Positions 10,318 to 22,383 of a stretch of 64,000 nucleotides of DNA are shown in pieces (the first letter of the stretch is position 1; each line of letters begins with the position of its first letter). The position numbers and the translations under genes were made by a program. The stretch is from assembly GCA_947396885.1 (NCBI GenBank), contig OX377206.1:16367466-16431465 (forward strand). The letters run 5' to 3'. The stretch comes from Heligmosomoides polygyrus polygyrus. Lineage: Eukaryota > Nematoda > Chromadorea > Rhabditida > Heligmosomidae. The notes below the pieces were generated by a model that saw nothing but the letters and a program-made list of their open reading frames with translations, did not search any database and had not been told where the DNA came from.

Positions 10318-10735
10318 TCTATCGAGGGAGATCTGTGGGATGAATTGGTAGCACTCGGAAACTTCATGGAGGAGGAGTCGACTACATAAGTCATGGTCGA
10401 CACTATCAGACCTCAAGCGGCCTCTTCACAGGATATAGTTTTTCATCTTTATTCTAAGATACTAAAATGTTTTCATCCCTCTTCGGAGTTGTCATCGCTA
10501 TTAATGAACGTCTTGTACTTCGCAGAGTAATTTTCAAAAAAGTTTATTTAGGAGTGGTCCGACGCTAATCTCGCAAAACTAAAGCTGCTTCCTAAGGAGG
10601 AAATCGCGTTTCGTAAGCGCGTGAGAACCATCCGAGCTGAAATTGCCGCGTATGCTGAAAGTCTTGCAGGACGCAAATTAGAACTGGTGTAAGTTTACAT
10701 AATACTTTTTGTATGTTTCTCTAAGTTTCCGAATT
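10318..10735 (+). repeat. Displaced duplicate of a host-gene 3' region
   Basis: The sequence parallels 51880-51919 joined to 53572-53853 in the C48-like gene: GTCGACTACATAAGTC, the intron tail AAAAGTTTATTTAGG and the terminal exon all match. The other locus carries a 1.65-kb mariner between those two pieces, and this copy lacks it, so it resembles the empty site. A separate ~32-bp phrase (GTTGTCATCGCTAT...) recurs at 10487 and 10808. Confidence 0.75.
10552..10692 (+). pseudogene. Orphan terminal exon of a C48-like protease paralogue
   Basis: After the acceptor TTTATTTAG an open stretch of 46 codons ends in TAA. Its product shares IRAEIAAY and the SDA..L..LKL pattern with the terminal exon at 53710-53853. 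In the Ulp1/SENP family this position is the last helix of the catalytic domain. No upstream exons are present here, so by itself it is non-functional. A donor-like GTAAGT overlaps the stop. It is transcriptionally antisense to the neighbouring RTE. Confidence 0.6.
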
Positions 10736-10944
10736 GCAACAATTAGTGAAAGTAGAAGCTTGAATGCAGGGCTAGAATTATGCTATTCATTGGACGTTTG
10801 CGATGATAGTTGTCATCGCTATCAATGAACATCTTGTGCTTTATGAACTCGAGCACATCGTTGTTCTGTCGCCACGTAGTAGAACACACAGATTATTCCA
10901 GTACAACCCAAACCTTGGGTAATTGAACCGAGAAATCCTACTAT

Positions 10945-11045
<101 letters not shown>

Positions 11046-11179
11046 CCGTCCACCCGTCACCACTGGAGTGGGGCATGGCGTACTGGCGATACTCAAAGAT
11101 TCAGTTTTCAACGATTATTATATAATATTAATTACATTATTATTGTTTTATTATTTATTCTTTTATTTGATTTTTTGTG

Positions 11180-11403
11180 TCCTTACTGGTACCCTTCACT
11201 AGTCTCCATTGCTGCCCCTCCCCCCCCCCCCTCCCCTTGACTCGTCCCCTTACTGGACCACTTACTGGACCCACTTTACTGATCTCCCTTTCGCTGCCCC
11301 CCCCCCCCCCTCTACTGGTTCCCCCTTACTGGTTCCACGTCAGCTGGTCCCCTCCCCTATTCGCTCTGCCCCTGCTCGCTGGCCTCCCTTTTTGGTGGAG
11401 CCC
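11180..11403 (+). repeat. Pyrimidine-rich ACTGGTCCC repeat with C runs
   Basis: Irregular repeats of TTACTGG(T/A)CCC with two homopolymer C runs of about 12-15 bases. Related sequence is at 3700-3910 and, on the other strand, at 21100-21900 and 23640-23720. Confidence 0.7.
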
Positions 11404-11515
11404 CTTTAAAACAGCTCAATTAAACTCAAAAACATTTCTGGAACATCCGACATCTAATCGAATATTGCTATATTTCTTTTGATGTATTGGATGTATTGGA
11501 TTAAAAGTTTAACTG
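11404..11515. repeat. Direct repeat (second copy) closing the 4.5-kb insertion
   Basis: Matches 6793-6889, with an added tandem GATGTATTG. Together the pair brackets 6890-11403. Confidence 0.8.
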
Positions 11516-11696
11516 CTTTTTGGAATTATCACATTTATCGTCGTTTCATTCGATGAAGGAATGGCTTACACGTCACACTACCACTTTTTTGAACTATTAA
11601 GCTGTACTTTGGAGCAAAGCCAGGCACATCAGAAAAAAGAACGAAATGTGACATGATAGCTAATTTCTTTCTCCTCTTATATGGGAAAACAGCTTA

Positions 11697-11745
11697 AGGC
11701 CGGGGCATACTTCCATCACAGCGACGGGAAGTATGCACGAGGCCT
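11697..11745. mobile_element. 49-bp ends-only MITE hairpin
   Basis: It consists of two inverted ends (AGGCCGGGGCATACTTCC and GGGAAGTATGC...GGCCT) with an ~11-base loop. The ends resemble those of the AGGCCCCGTTTATACTTC MITE family found elsewhere in the window. Confidence 0.55.
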
Positions 11746-12250
11746 AAGAGTCCACCAAATCAGGCAGACTAGCGGAGTACATTCCGATTCCTTACGTCTT
11801 GGACTAAATTGCGGGGACAAGACATGAGTGTATCTTCTTCTTATTCCTCTGGCGATCGTCTATTCTGAGAGCTTCAATATCTCTAGTCCAAACTGTCCCA
11901 TGTCGTGTGGGGAATGTTAGCGCGAGGTACTGTTCCAGTGGAGCGCGCTTTCACGCTGGAGCGCACCATCTCCGCCTCCTGATATGGGCATGGATGTTTT
12001 AATGAGGTTGAGGACCGCGAACGCAAATAGCAAGTTATCAGAGAACATAGAAGCAATCACTTCTTAACTGAGATCGGTAGTATGTTTCCTTCTCCATTCG
12101 ATAAACGGGAACATGATTTTGTATGAAAAAAGTCGTTAGATTTTCGGTAAATTTGGGAATTTATCGGTTAAAACAATTTATCGCGAAAATGCCGGTAAAT
12201 CCGTTAAATAGGTAAATCGTTAACCATAAACACACACCCCTGCATGGAAG

Positions 12251-12744
12251 CATGGATCCTGCTTTTTGAAGCGTAGAATCCACACTTCTTATAGTTTTAA
12301 GAGCTCTGTGAGTTTTTCAGAGACGTCGTACAAAATCCGGAATATGGTAGGTACGTGGAGCCATTGCGTTCTCCGATATCATCGATCGCCACTGAGAATG
12401 GTCTTCTCGCGGAAAAATCTTCTATCTTTTCAAAGAAAGAACACGCGAGAGTGAAATTGTGCTTCATGGATTTTTAAGTCATGAGTATTACACAGTAAAA
12501 AGCTGAGCCTCTTCGCAGCGATCTCCGATATGATTAGGGCGGATCGTACTTAAATTTTTCGTTCTTCAAGAAAAATTAATTTTTACCTGAAGCAGATCAC
12601 GCAAACAGGAAAAATCTTGTCACAAAGAGTTTCATGTCTTGTTCAATGCAGAGTGTGAAAATCATGGTTTTCTGAGACGAATAGATTGGATCGATATGAC
12701 ACCGACGTCGTAGGAGCGCCGAAATTCGACGTTCACAAAACTGA
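12251..12744. other. No feature recognised
   Basis: Sequence following the hAT. A 62-codon ORF at 12266-12454 shows no family resemblance. I see no splice-flanked exon. Confidence 0.3.
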
Positions 12745-13250
12745 CTATAACTCGGTAAATTTTTCAAAATTTGAAGAAGCCAATGGCTTTTTAGAAACTA
12801 GAAGAAAAGAGCTTTTATACAGTATAAAAATCGTTTTTCAAAAACTATATCTTCATACGGGGCGAGGTGCTTCGACTTTTGTGCGAAAAAAACTGAAGTG
12901 ATTTTGTATAAACAATTGTGTATCAGTAGGTTTTTCGAATTTCAAAAGAGTAATAGCTTTTTGAAAACTAGAGAAAAAGCGCTTTCGAACCATGTGGAAA
13001 TTAGTTTTCAACAGGGAGGTCTTCGGGGCGGTGGGGGTTCGATTTCTGGCCCACTGTTGCTGAAATACGTGCCAAAAATCGAACCCCCCCCCCGCCCCGT
13101 ATGAAGACCCCCTTTTTTGAAAACTGGTTCCTATAGGATTAGAAAGCATCTTTCCTCTATTTTTTAAAAAGCAATGGATTTTCGAATTTCGAAAAATGAA
13201 CTGAGTTATGATCAATTTTGTAAGTTTTTTTGTGATCAAAAAGCTGTTAA
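12745..13250. repeat. Imperfect foldback repeat
   Basis: The two sides carry inverted and repeated versions of TTTTTCGAATTTC, GAAAACTAGAGAAAAAG and a C-run block (AAAAATCGAACCCCC) around a centre near 13060. A single-sided copy is at 20455-20615, and a more diverged trace is near 26825. Confidence 0.6.
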
Positions 13251-13260
13251 CTCTTTTAAA

Positions 13261-13680
13261 ATTATAGAAAACTTACCGGTACATAATTATTTATACAAGA
13301 TCTCTTCGATTCAAAACTGTGCTTAAATCTTAGGCAAAATGATATTTTGTTCGTTTCAGCTGAATGATAATTTGCATTTGTAAAATAATTGTGGCCTCTG
13401 TTAGATACAAAATTTGCACTCAAAGAAGGTTCAAGAGCCTTTTTCAGCTAGTGTTCTTAAAACTTGGAATGAACTCCCAGCACCACTTCTCATTTATTTG
13501 CTAAAGAGATTTAACTACAAATCAGAAAACTTTCCCAAACAGAAAAGACATTTGGAAAATTAACCACCAATTTGACAAAAAGGGATATTTCAATAAAATA
13601 TATAACGCCTTCTCAAAGGATGAAATACTAACTCGCCTTGATAAAAAAGAGCACTTTTCACTCTACGCAATACATGGAAA
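13261..13680. other. No feature recognised
   Basis: AT-rich sequence between the foldback and the second LINE. No exon or end motif seen. Confidence 0.3.
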
Positions 13681-16230
13681 AACTCGATTTAGCAAAGGGG
13701 CGAAGGCCAGGGAGATCGGAGAAGGGGTCAAGCTGTACTACAACGGAGAGGACACCAAGAGGAACGGGGTAGGGATAGCTGTCGCGGAGTCCCTCAAGTG
13801 TTCAATAGCTGTTGTCCAAAGAATAAACGACCACATCATGTCACTGAGGCTGGACACGAATGAGGGTTACTGGACCATTATGTCTGTCTACGCTCAGCAG
13901 ACCAGATGCCCCGAGCTCGACAAGGATGATTTCTACCTCACCAGGCCATAATGTCCGTACCAGAAGGCGACTACATCTTCATAGCAGGGGACATAAAGGG
14001 GCATGTTGGGAATGGAGGAAGAGGAGAAAAGGGTTCATGGAGGTAAAGGGATCGACCAGAAAAACCCTGATGGAGAAAGCATTTTAGGCCTGGCTATCGC
14101 CTACGACCTGGCTGTCTGTAGTACCCCCTTCGCGAAGAGGGAGAGCCAGAAGGTGACCTCTGCTAGCGGAGGAAGGAGGACGGAAGTCGACCACATCCTG
14201 ATTCGAAGGTATGCCCTGAAAACAGTCCGGGATGTGAAGGTCATTCCGGGAGAAGACGTGGCATCACAGCATAGACCCTTGGTAGCCGACCTTAGCATAC
14301 CTCTACCCACCAGGCCCAAAGTAAGGAGGGAACCCAGGATCCGATGGTGGAGACTGCAAGGACCAAAGCGGAACGAGCGGCGAAGGGTAGTGTTCGAAGC
14401 AGGCCTTCCAGATCCAGCTGGTCCCGTGAATGATACCTTGACTAAAGTAGCCCGAGTAATCCAGGGATGTGCCAGGAAAGCTCTGGGAGAAAGAAAGGGA
14501 GGAATTGGAGGGACATGGTTCTGGAACGAAGAGGTGCAGGCTGTAGTGAAGAAGAAGAAGGGGGCCTATAAGCTGTGGCAGAAGACGAGGGCACCCGAGC
14601 ATCTAACAGCCTACAGGAAGCTGAAGAGGCTGGCAAAAACGGCTGTAGCGAAGGCAAAGAACGCGGAAATGTATATCTTGTACGAGAAACTAAACGGTCC
14701 AGAGGGAGAGAAGTTCGCCACCCGTCTGGCCAAAGCGCGTCATAGAGCTAGCCTCCACATTCGAGTAGTGAAGAGTGCTGACGGTAGGGTGTTACGGAAG
14801 CCGGTCGAGGTTAGAGAGAGATGGGAGGAGTACTTCAAGGAACTCCTGAACAAGGAGTTCCCTCGTCGGGAGGCCAAGGAAGAACAATCAACGGAAGGAC
14901 CCATCTCAACATGGATGCAAGAGGAGGTTCGTAAGGCCATAGGGAAGGTGAAAATCGGGAAGGTGCTCGGGAACTGTGGAGTCAATTGGCTGACACAGTT
15001 CTTAAACAGAGTCATGATAGAAGGTGAGATGCCGGATGACTGTAGGGACTGCATCATAGTCCCCGTCTTAAAGCAGAAGGGGGACGCGTCCGAATGCTCC
15101 AACTGCCGAGAGATCAAACTGATCTGACACACGATGAAGGTCTACGAACGACTGGTCGATTCGAGGCTAAGGAAGATGGTCACCATCTTCCAGGAGCAGT
15201 GGGTCTTCATGCCTGGTAGGTCCACCACAGACGCGATTTTATCGCTCGCCAAGTGATGGAGAAGTATCGGGAAAACTAAAGCCCTGCTACCCGGTATTCC
15301 TCACCTTAAAGCAAGCCTAGGACAGGCTATCTCGGGCCGTGCTCTGGAAATCCCTTCGAGGGAGAGGTGTTCCGGAACGTCTGATCACGGTCACAAAGGA
15401 CATGTACGAAGACTCGAAAGCGGCAGTACGAACTCCACAAGATGACGGATGTCATCTTTGTCATCCCGTGTGGAGCTTTCACAGTGGGGGTACATCAAGG
15501 GTCGGCCTCAAGTCCGTTCCTCTTCGTGCTGACGCTTGATCGCATGGTGAGTCACCTTTAGGAAGGCCTTCTCAGGACCATCCTCTACGCGGACGATATC
15601 GCCCTAAGGAGAAGGTGCAGTTGTGGCAAGGAGCCCTCGCAGACAACGGCCTGCGGCTGGACGTGACGAAGACGAAGTTGATCAGCTCAGAGCAGTGCAA
15701 CGAACCTATACTAGCAAAAGGAGGTGATATAAAAGGTCACAGGAATCCTCTGCGACGATAGATGCTCCAAGACATTCAACGGGAAGCTCTATAGAACAGT
15801 TGTGAGGCCTGCCCTCCTCTCCGGCAGTGAGTGCTGGGCCCGGGGTAAGGCGCAGAGCGGCAACTGCACGCTGCGGAAATAAGGATGCTCAGATGTGCAT
15901 GTGGATGGACCTTTCAGGACAGAGTGCGAAATGTGGATGTTAGAGCAGTGGTGAAGACAGCTCCGATCCAACTGAAGATGAGGGAGCAGCGCCTAAAGTG
16001 GTGCGGTCACATTCTCAGAAGACCGCAGAGTCACCCTATTAGGTTAGCATTAGATTTCGAGGCAGGCACCAGGAAAGCGTCCGAGAGGAGCCTCGAAGGA
16101 AAGGTGGAAGGATGTGATCAAGAGAGACCTCGCCGAGGTTGGCACCACGGTAGACGATGCCCTTGATAAGATGAGGTGGCGACGGATCACAAGAACAGCG
16201 GACCCAGCGACTGTGCGGGACTAAACGCTC
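13681..16230 (+). mobile_element. Second LINE family, 5'-truncated and decayed
   Basis: Conceptual translation shows an AP endonuclease piece (NGVGIAVAESL and EGYWTIMSVYAQQ at 13681-13950), the linker and fingers (14003-15127), then a heavily frameshifted palm and C-terminal region to about 16230 (HTMKVYERLVDSRLR, FMPGRSTTDAI, a YADDIA remnant near 15590). A second partial copy is at 63237-63905 on the minus strand. The combination of AP endonuclease and YERLVDSRLR-type motif suggests an RTE-like LINE. Confidence 0.8.
14003..15127 (+). pseudogene. LINE endonuclease tail and RT N-terminal region
   Basis: The longest open piece (374 codons) of the second LINE. It begins inside the endonuclease (EVDHILIRR, then SQHRPLVADL, the usual endonuclease C-terminal SxHR/P-type motif). 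It continues through a basic linker and the WEEYFKELLNKEFP segment that precedes LINE RT domains. It ends at a TGA just after a degenerate NYRGIKL-type block. The catalytic palm is downstream in other frames, so the gene is dead. Confidence 0.8.
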
Positions 16231-16479
16231 AGGAGAGGAAGAAGATCAGTGACGAAGGCAAAGCGATTGAATATTTTAAGCAATAATCACAAATCGTACG
16301 CATTACCCCGCCTTGTTTTTAAAAACTGATTCCGTCTCTTATTGTTAGACACTCAGGGGTCTCCTTATCAAGTGGTGCTCCCTCTGCAAATTAATTTCGG
16401 TGTTTTCTGTACAGTGATACAGCAGGTTTAGATAGTTGTGATAATTTTCTTCACGCGAGACATCACCGGAAATCAGAAT

Positions 16480-17960
16480 AAAGCAAATAGCAAGCGATAT
16501 GACTGACAAGGGAACTGTCTGAACGATACGCCGGAACGGTAAGAACAAATACCATGGGAAGAATCTCCGTCCTCCAAATAGTAACAGAACATGTTTTGTT
16601 TTTGCCGAATCCTTGAGGCAAACGAGTAGGAGGATGTAATGTTAAGAGTCCACAGAGCGAGCTTACCAAGGCAGTACAAAATGCTGACGTTGGGAACTGG
16701 GTGGCAGTGGTAGACCTCACCCACCCCCAGCTCCCTGGGCTTCACCAAGAGTCTAACGGCTGTCTTACGAAACCTTTGACACGCAAAACAAAAGTTTCCG
16801 GTTCGCAGAACAGCGATGTACCTCATGACGCCACGCCCCACCGCAAGGGGCGGGTGTACCTCCTGTCGCGCTGCCGTAGAGGGGCTACCTCATGTTCGTG
16901 AGGTCAGGGATTCGGGGTAAGATGTTTTACTACTTATTGTTTGTCGACATCTCGTAATTCACCAGCAATGTCCGAAATATGTCAAACGCAGTTTTATTCG
17001 AAACTTTTACTTCAACACATTGTTGTCATTGTCAATGTAAGAGATTTTGACGCAAGAACAACATGAAACCTAGAAAAATACTTCAAATGCAATATATTGG
17101 TGTCGGTGAGATGAGTGCAAGCACTGTACTCACAGTGTAAGAGGGGACCACACAATCTTCAAGTTGACCTACCACCTCGATCAGTATTGCCACCACTGTT
17201 TTGCTTACACAGTCACGCGGTCATAACAAGCTGCTGCCGCCAACACTAACTTCATAATGTCTGCTAAGCCTCGGGTGGTCAATCACCTACTGACATTGAA
17301 GTGCGGATCTCCACTGGATGCTGTCCCTTCGAGAGACAAGATAAAGCTTGCGGAAAGGATAGCAAGTATCCTACGGGAGGACCAAGAGTTTCAACCAGAA
17401 GAGGATTGTGCGGAGTAACGACACCACTAACCGGTGAAGGCACTATCACATTTCGGGAGCACAGACTGTTTCGGAGGAAAGGGCTTGGCTATGCTAGAAC
17501 TGTTATCCTATACAAGTTTGAGAACTGGGGAAAGTGGACTGTATCGCGACTCCAGGCTTGGGCTGCAGCGGAGTACCACTGGGCAGGAACTGTGAGGCCA
17601 AAAACAAGTTCAGATATGGAAATCTCTACGGAAATGCGATACTATGGTAAAAGTGCAAAAACGCGACGTAGCATGGGAACCGAATCCTCGACCTCATGAA
17701 AATGCCCATCTACCACTGCGCCACCCAGTCCACGGTACCGCCATCTTGCGTTGACGTGGTAAACTCGCTCTGCGGACCCTTAACCATTACATCCCCCTAC
17801 TCGTTTACCTCCAGGATTCGGCAAAAACAAAACATGGTCGGTTACTATTTAGAGAACGGAGATTCTCCCTATACATAGTACTCATTCTTGCCGTTCCGGC
17901 GTGCCATTCAGACAGCTCCCTTGTGAGAAAATCAAGATTGATGAAGCATCAGAAGCGTTT
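16480..17960. repeat. Inverted pair of ~230-bp segments
   Basis: 16480-16720 read on the minus strand matches 17700-17960 read on the plus strand, sharing GATTCGGCAAAAACAAAACA and the CCGTTCCGGCGT phrase. Both copies have stops in every frame when read through, although short stretches look protein-like. No family assigned. Confidence 0.7.
17257..17418 (+). CDS. Hypothetical 53-codon ORF
   Basis: ATG to TAA with a protein-like composition (LAERIASILREDQEF near the C-terminus, acidic tail). It sits in the spacer between the two inverted segments. I do not recognise it. It could be a single-exon remnant or chance. Confidence 0.2.
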   Translation: MSAKPRVVNHLLTLKCGSPLDAVPSRDKIKLAERIASILREDQEFQPEEDCAE

Positions 17961-18229
17961 AAAGGCGTATAAAGAAACAATGAATTTTGAAGATGCGTAC
18001 GTAAGACGCGGGTTGAAATTCCTCGAACTATTCTGCAGTTTACCAGCTTAAATTCGTCCGAACTTCCCTCCAATATGCCAGTCTTTGTGAGGGAGTTGAT
18101 ATTGCGTGCTCAGATTGGCCGATACTGTAACTAGAGGCGGTACTCTACGCGCCTATTCCTTGGAACCGCGAGGGAGATGGTTGAAATGAGAGGAGCGCTC
18201 TCGTAGACCGTTCGGAATCTCCAAGGCCA

Positions 18230-18400
18230 TACAGAAGGCTCGTTCATTCTGGGAGATATCTAAGCTTTGGAGATCTCTCGAAATGGCATCTATTATGGCA
18301 ATGAAAATGCGTGGGAAAAACGCAAACCCTTGTTGAATTCCGCTGGAGGTTGGAAACTCCATCGGAGCGCCGGATGGCGCTCGCACTCCACTCTCTTTTA
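18230..18400 (-). pseudogene. LINE reverse-transcriptase palm scrap
   Basis: Minus-strand translation gives PTSSGIQQGFAFFP...IIDAISRDLQ, recognisable as the RT block that normally reads VxQGxxxSPxLF...DxxxRDLQ. It stops before any catalytic Asp pair. Confidence 0.5.
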
Positions 18401-19109
18401 TTCTTTGAGTAGAACGTTGCTCTCTGAGTCCGGCTGTGTTTTCTTATCTATGGGCGGAGAAGGTAGCAAAGCTCTCCACTAAAATCAATATCTGAAGTGC
18501 TGAACACTGATGATATGTACACTCAGTAGGGCTTCAGTTATTGTTGGACACATTTTCAGACTACAAGACTCACATATATAGGCTAAATATCCACTCCAAT
18601 CATGTCCTGGATACATTGTTAAACTGCAGGCGTGGCACTTTTCCCAGAGAGATTGAACAGCGCCCGCCCTTTGTTCACTTCTTGACAAATGCGTCTGTGT
18701 CCGTGACAAATGACGCTAACTACATAGCCGTGTGCTCAAGCTGGAAAGGTAACTCCTGCACTACCCATCTAACTGCTGGTCATCAAACTTATATAATTTA
18801 ACTTTGGAATCTGAAACCTTTTCATAGGGTGGACCAATTGATTCAAAACGTCTTCAATAAACTTGCCGTCGTTAGAAACTTCTACGGAAAAGCTGCATAT
18901 TGTTGTCAAAGAAATACAAAACGACAAACATTAAAAGGGGTTCGCACAGATTTAGAAGATGTCAATTGCTTGGTTAGTTCTCTTATTCTGTCTACTTCCT
19001 CTCACTAGAAGCTATGTATTAGGATGCAAGGAAAGCCTCCAGGCCACTCATTTCGGCGCTCCGCTTAGTTTTTAAAGTGTTCTGAAACCTTCTCCCAATA
19101 ACTCATATA
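18401..19109. other. No feature recognised
   Basis: No splice-flanked exon, transposon end or repeat identified. The 86-codon ORF at 18541-18801 has no recognisable motif. Confidence 0.3.
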
Positions 19110-19960
19110 TAGATGGCTGGCCGATCAGTTACGGTAGCGGAAGTTCAGGAACGGAGACTTTTGCTTGGAGGGCCAACCGGGGTCTGGAAATCGAGTTGCG
19201 GTGAATTGAGAGCGACTTCTGGAGGTGGTTCAGAAGGATCCTCAGCGTTGCGCCTGTGAACTGTCAGAGGAACTCGAGCGCAATCACTCCATCATGGCTC
19301 AACACCTGCGTGACCTTGGGTAGATATGGTGCAGGAATACCGCATGAACCTAGCGGCTACCAGCTACAGGCGCGCAGAGAAGCATCCATGAACTTAACCT
19401 TCCGGCGGAATTTTTCTTGTCTCGGAAATCTTGTCACAATAGGCTAAAAGTGGGTAGTCTACGTTAAACGCACGCGAAAGCGTCAGTACATAGCTCTGTC
19501 GCGGCGAAGCAGGAATTCCCACGCCAAGAGCGGAACTTCTCCCAAAAAAGGTGATGCTCAGTGTCTGGTGGAATCGCAAAGGAGTCATTCACTGGGAGTT
19601 GCTATCTGCAAACACTGCTGTCACTAGCCATGCTGGATCGCGTTGAAGCAGCTCTTCGTGGGAAACAAGACAAGATTCTCTTATTTTACGACAATGCACA
19701 CCCACACGTTTCAAGAGAGACTCGGAAGAACACCCAGTGTTTCGGATGGCATGTCCTTGGTCGCCCACTGTATTCGCCGGACCTTGCTCCAACAGACTAC
19801 CATTTTTTTCTTTCGTGTCCTAACAATTTGCAGGAGAATCAATTTGACGACAGGGACAACTTGAAAAGTGCCTCGGTGAGTTTTTTTTCGTCAAAATCCC
19901 AGGAATTCTTTAGAAGCGGGATCCATGAATTACCTGACAATATGTTTAGATAATAATTTG
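19110..19960 (+). pseudogene. Mariner transposase remnant, second lineage
   Basis: An N-terminal piece near 19210-19320 reads as ERLLEVVQKDP...SIMAQHLRDLG with stops. The C-terminal 131-codon ORF (19561-19953) has LLFYDNAHPHVS and YSPDLAPTDYHFF, the second and third catalytic Asp motifs. Frameshifts and stops separate the halves. The wording differs from copy 1, so this is another mariner group. Clear inverted ends were not found. Confidence 0.75.
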
Positions 19961-20077
19961 CGATCTTCGGTAATTGCTGTATGCGTGGAAGGAGAGAAAT
20001 AATTTTGAAAAAATAGCACAAGTGGCTGGATACCTTCCTTGCAATCTAATATTTGCGCTGCCAATGAGTAGTTCAGA

Positions 20078-20145
20078 ATTTTTTATTTATTTTATTTTTT
20101 GTTATTATTTTTTATTTTTCTATTTTATTTTTGTTTATTTATTTT
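20078..20145 (+). repeat. T-rich low-complexity tract
   Basis: TTTTATTTATTT-type sequence of about 68 bp. Confidence 0.85.
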
Positions 20146-20195
20146 ATCCCACCCATATATCTTTCGATTATATAAACCGGGATATGTTGTGATAT

Positions 20196-20449
20196 AATGC
20201 GTTTCCCAGACATCCGCTGGACAAGAGCCGTCACCGACTGGATTCCGCGGGATGTCAAGAGAACACCAGGACACCCACCAACGCGTTGGTCGAACTTCTT
20301 CGTGAAAGCCCTGAAAGAACGATATGACGCTCTCCGTGTCCTTCGAGCGAGGAGGATCCACTGGAGCACCCTGGCACGCGACAGGGACGAATGGAGACGG
20401 TGCTGGCGTCCTCAGGAGCAACCTAATGATCAACGGGACGACAGGTGAT
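20196..20449 (+). pseudogene. 5'-truncated RTE copy (3' end only)
   Basis: Matches the C-terminal codons of the 7-kb RTE ([36 protein letters not shown]) and its 3' UTR, ending GGTGAT at the same place as the other copies. Severe 5' truncation is usual for LINE insertions. Confidence 0.85.
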
Positions 20450-20454
20450 TTCGG

Positions 20455-20615
20455 CTTTCAAAACTCTCACCCCTCCTCCATCTCATGAAGACATCGGTTT
20501 GAAAACAAATTCTAATATGATAAGGAAGCACTTTCCCTCTATTTGTAAAATAGTTATGTGTTTTTTCGTATTTCCAAAAATTAACCGACTTATGAATGAT
20601 TTTGTTAAGTCGTTC
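20455..20615 (+). repeat. Single arm of the 12.7-kb foldback family
   Basis: Shares the TTGAAAAC...CTAATATGATAAGGAAGC and TTTTCGTATTTCCAAAAATT blocks with 13110-13240. Confidence 0.55.
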
Positions 20616-20838
20616 CAATGACGTTGGTTCTACATAGATCGACCAGAGCCTCCGGAAGCGACTCCTCGCCCTCGGCAAGCTTGTATAGCGCCCACATCGC
20701 TGGACCTTTGAGTGAAAAAAGAAACGGTGTTAAGAGGGACTTTTGTCCGTGCGCATACAAAGAGCTTCCGAGTGTGGCCGGTCCAACGTATGTGTGCAGA
20801 AATTTGGAATCACCACCTATATAAGAGTTTGTCCGTGG

Positions 20839-20990
20839 AGTGATCTAACCTAAGTGAGCTACGCCGCATCATCCACAGCGAGAGCGGTCAAGTGATCTAA
20901 CCGAAGTGAGATACGCTGCATTATACACAGTGAGGGCGGTCGATGATCTAACCTGAATGAGGTACGCCTCATCATCTAAAACGTGGGCAA
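20839..20990 (+). repeat. Three tandem 52-bp units
   Basis: GTGATCTAACC...GTGAG.TACGC repeats start at about 20840, 20892 and 20943. Divergence is roughly 15-25 percent by eye. Confidence 0.8.
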
Positions 20991-21099
20991 AATTTGCTGT
21001 TGAACGTGGGATGTTGCTGCAGCAGGGAAAACGCAGCCCTTTACTGATTAACACAACAGCACCTACGCGCGTTGCTGAGCAACCAGATTCAGAAGCCGA

Positions 21100-21900
21100 C
21101 TTCGTGCCATTAGCATGAGAGGACTACTAAAGGGGTAAGAGTAGAAGGGGGACTTTGAGGGTGGAGAACCGACGGCGATAAGGAGGCAGCGACCAGGAGG
21201 AGCATCGTGATGGTCGGTGGGGAGAGCAATGAAGCAGGCCAGGAGGTGGCACCAAGAAGAGTTTAACCAATATGTAGGGATTATTAGGGAGGTACCAATC
21301 AGGGGAGGTGGACAGTAAGGAGGATCAGCAAGGAGATCCATGACCATTAAGAGAGACCGGATCTAGAGGATGTGACACCGATGTCACACAATGAGCGTTC
21401 GCTCGCCGTCGTATCCCGAGGGGGAGGAGGGAGGAATTTACCTCGAAGAAGGGACCTGGAGGCGGGACCAGGACGGGGAACCAGCAAGAAGGGAGCCGTA
21501 AGGGAATTCATACGGAGAAGAAGGAATCTGCCATACGCATGGCCTCGTCATGCTCGACACAGCGGCGACTGTGCGCGCTTCTGAGCTTCTTGATCCAGAA
21601 AACGGGTCCCCTACGTCGCGCAGCAAGCATCCCGATTCTGAATACGTGTAACCGACCGTGCCGTGAGCATGGGAGGACCACTAGGGAGGTGTGGAGAAGG
21701 GCGGTAAGAGGACCTCTATGGTGGACCAGAAGAGCGACCAGGAAGGAAAGGAAGAACCTGGAGGAGAGGCAAGGACGGAGAAACCAGCAAGAATAGACCT
21801 GTTAGTGTCAGTAGTGGAAACAAAGAAGTGGGCCAGTAGTTGGGATCAGAAAGGTGGGGGACTAAAGAGGGGGAGGGAAGATCTGTAAAGGCGGACCAGC
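21100..21900 (-). repeat. Strand-asymmetric purine-rich block
   Basis: About 800 bp with G and A dominating the plus strand and recurring GGGACCAG/GGACCACTAGG phrases. It is probably a degenerate, reverse-strand version of the ACTGGTCCC repeat at 3700 and 11200. ORFs here are not convincing. Confidence 0.5.
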
Positions 21901-22383
21901 AATTAGATCCAGTAAGAAGAAACGAGTGAGGGGGAACCTCGCTTCGGAAGACATGTCAACGACAACTTGAAACGCTAACTGTTGAGCATGAGAACGATTG
22001 CGAAGGAGCAACCTGCGACAGAAGTACTGCGCAGCACAAACCAATGACATTACTGGCCGGTCAAGAAAGACCGTCTATGATGAATGTACAGAGGCTGTGT
22101 AGGGCCTTTCACTACACGCGCCAGGGTGGAAATTCCGTCACGTATTTACTTCTCAAGCAGCACACGACCCTATAACCACATGGTGAGTGAATACCAGCCC
22201 ACGACACCCTTAACCCATATACTTGTAGGTAGCGTAGCTCTCATTAAGACAGGTAAAAACCAGAGTGAAAGCGTCTAATTTAATTTAAGTAACTGCCTCT
22301 AAATGAAGGCATGGCAGTTCGAAACTAAAATTCAAAAAACAGCGGAAAATTTTGGTTTTACCTAATAACTATCCTCTTATGTA

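Noticed and set aside
16345..16841. Membrane protein or receptor exon on minus strand
   Set aside because: Short hydrophobic stretches appear, but all frames contain stops and the inverted partner at 17.7 kb does not keep the same frame.
21100..21900. Arg/Gly-rich proteins
   Set aside because: Strong purine asymmetry makes long frames by chance, and phrases match a non-coding pyrimidine repeat elsewhere.
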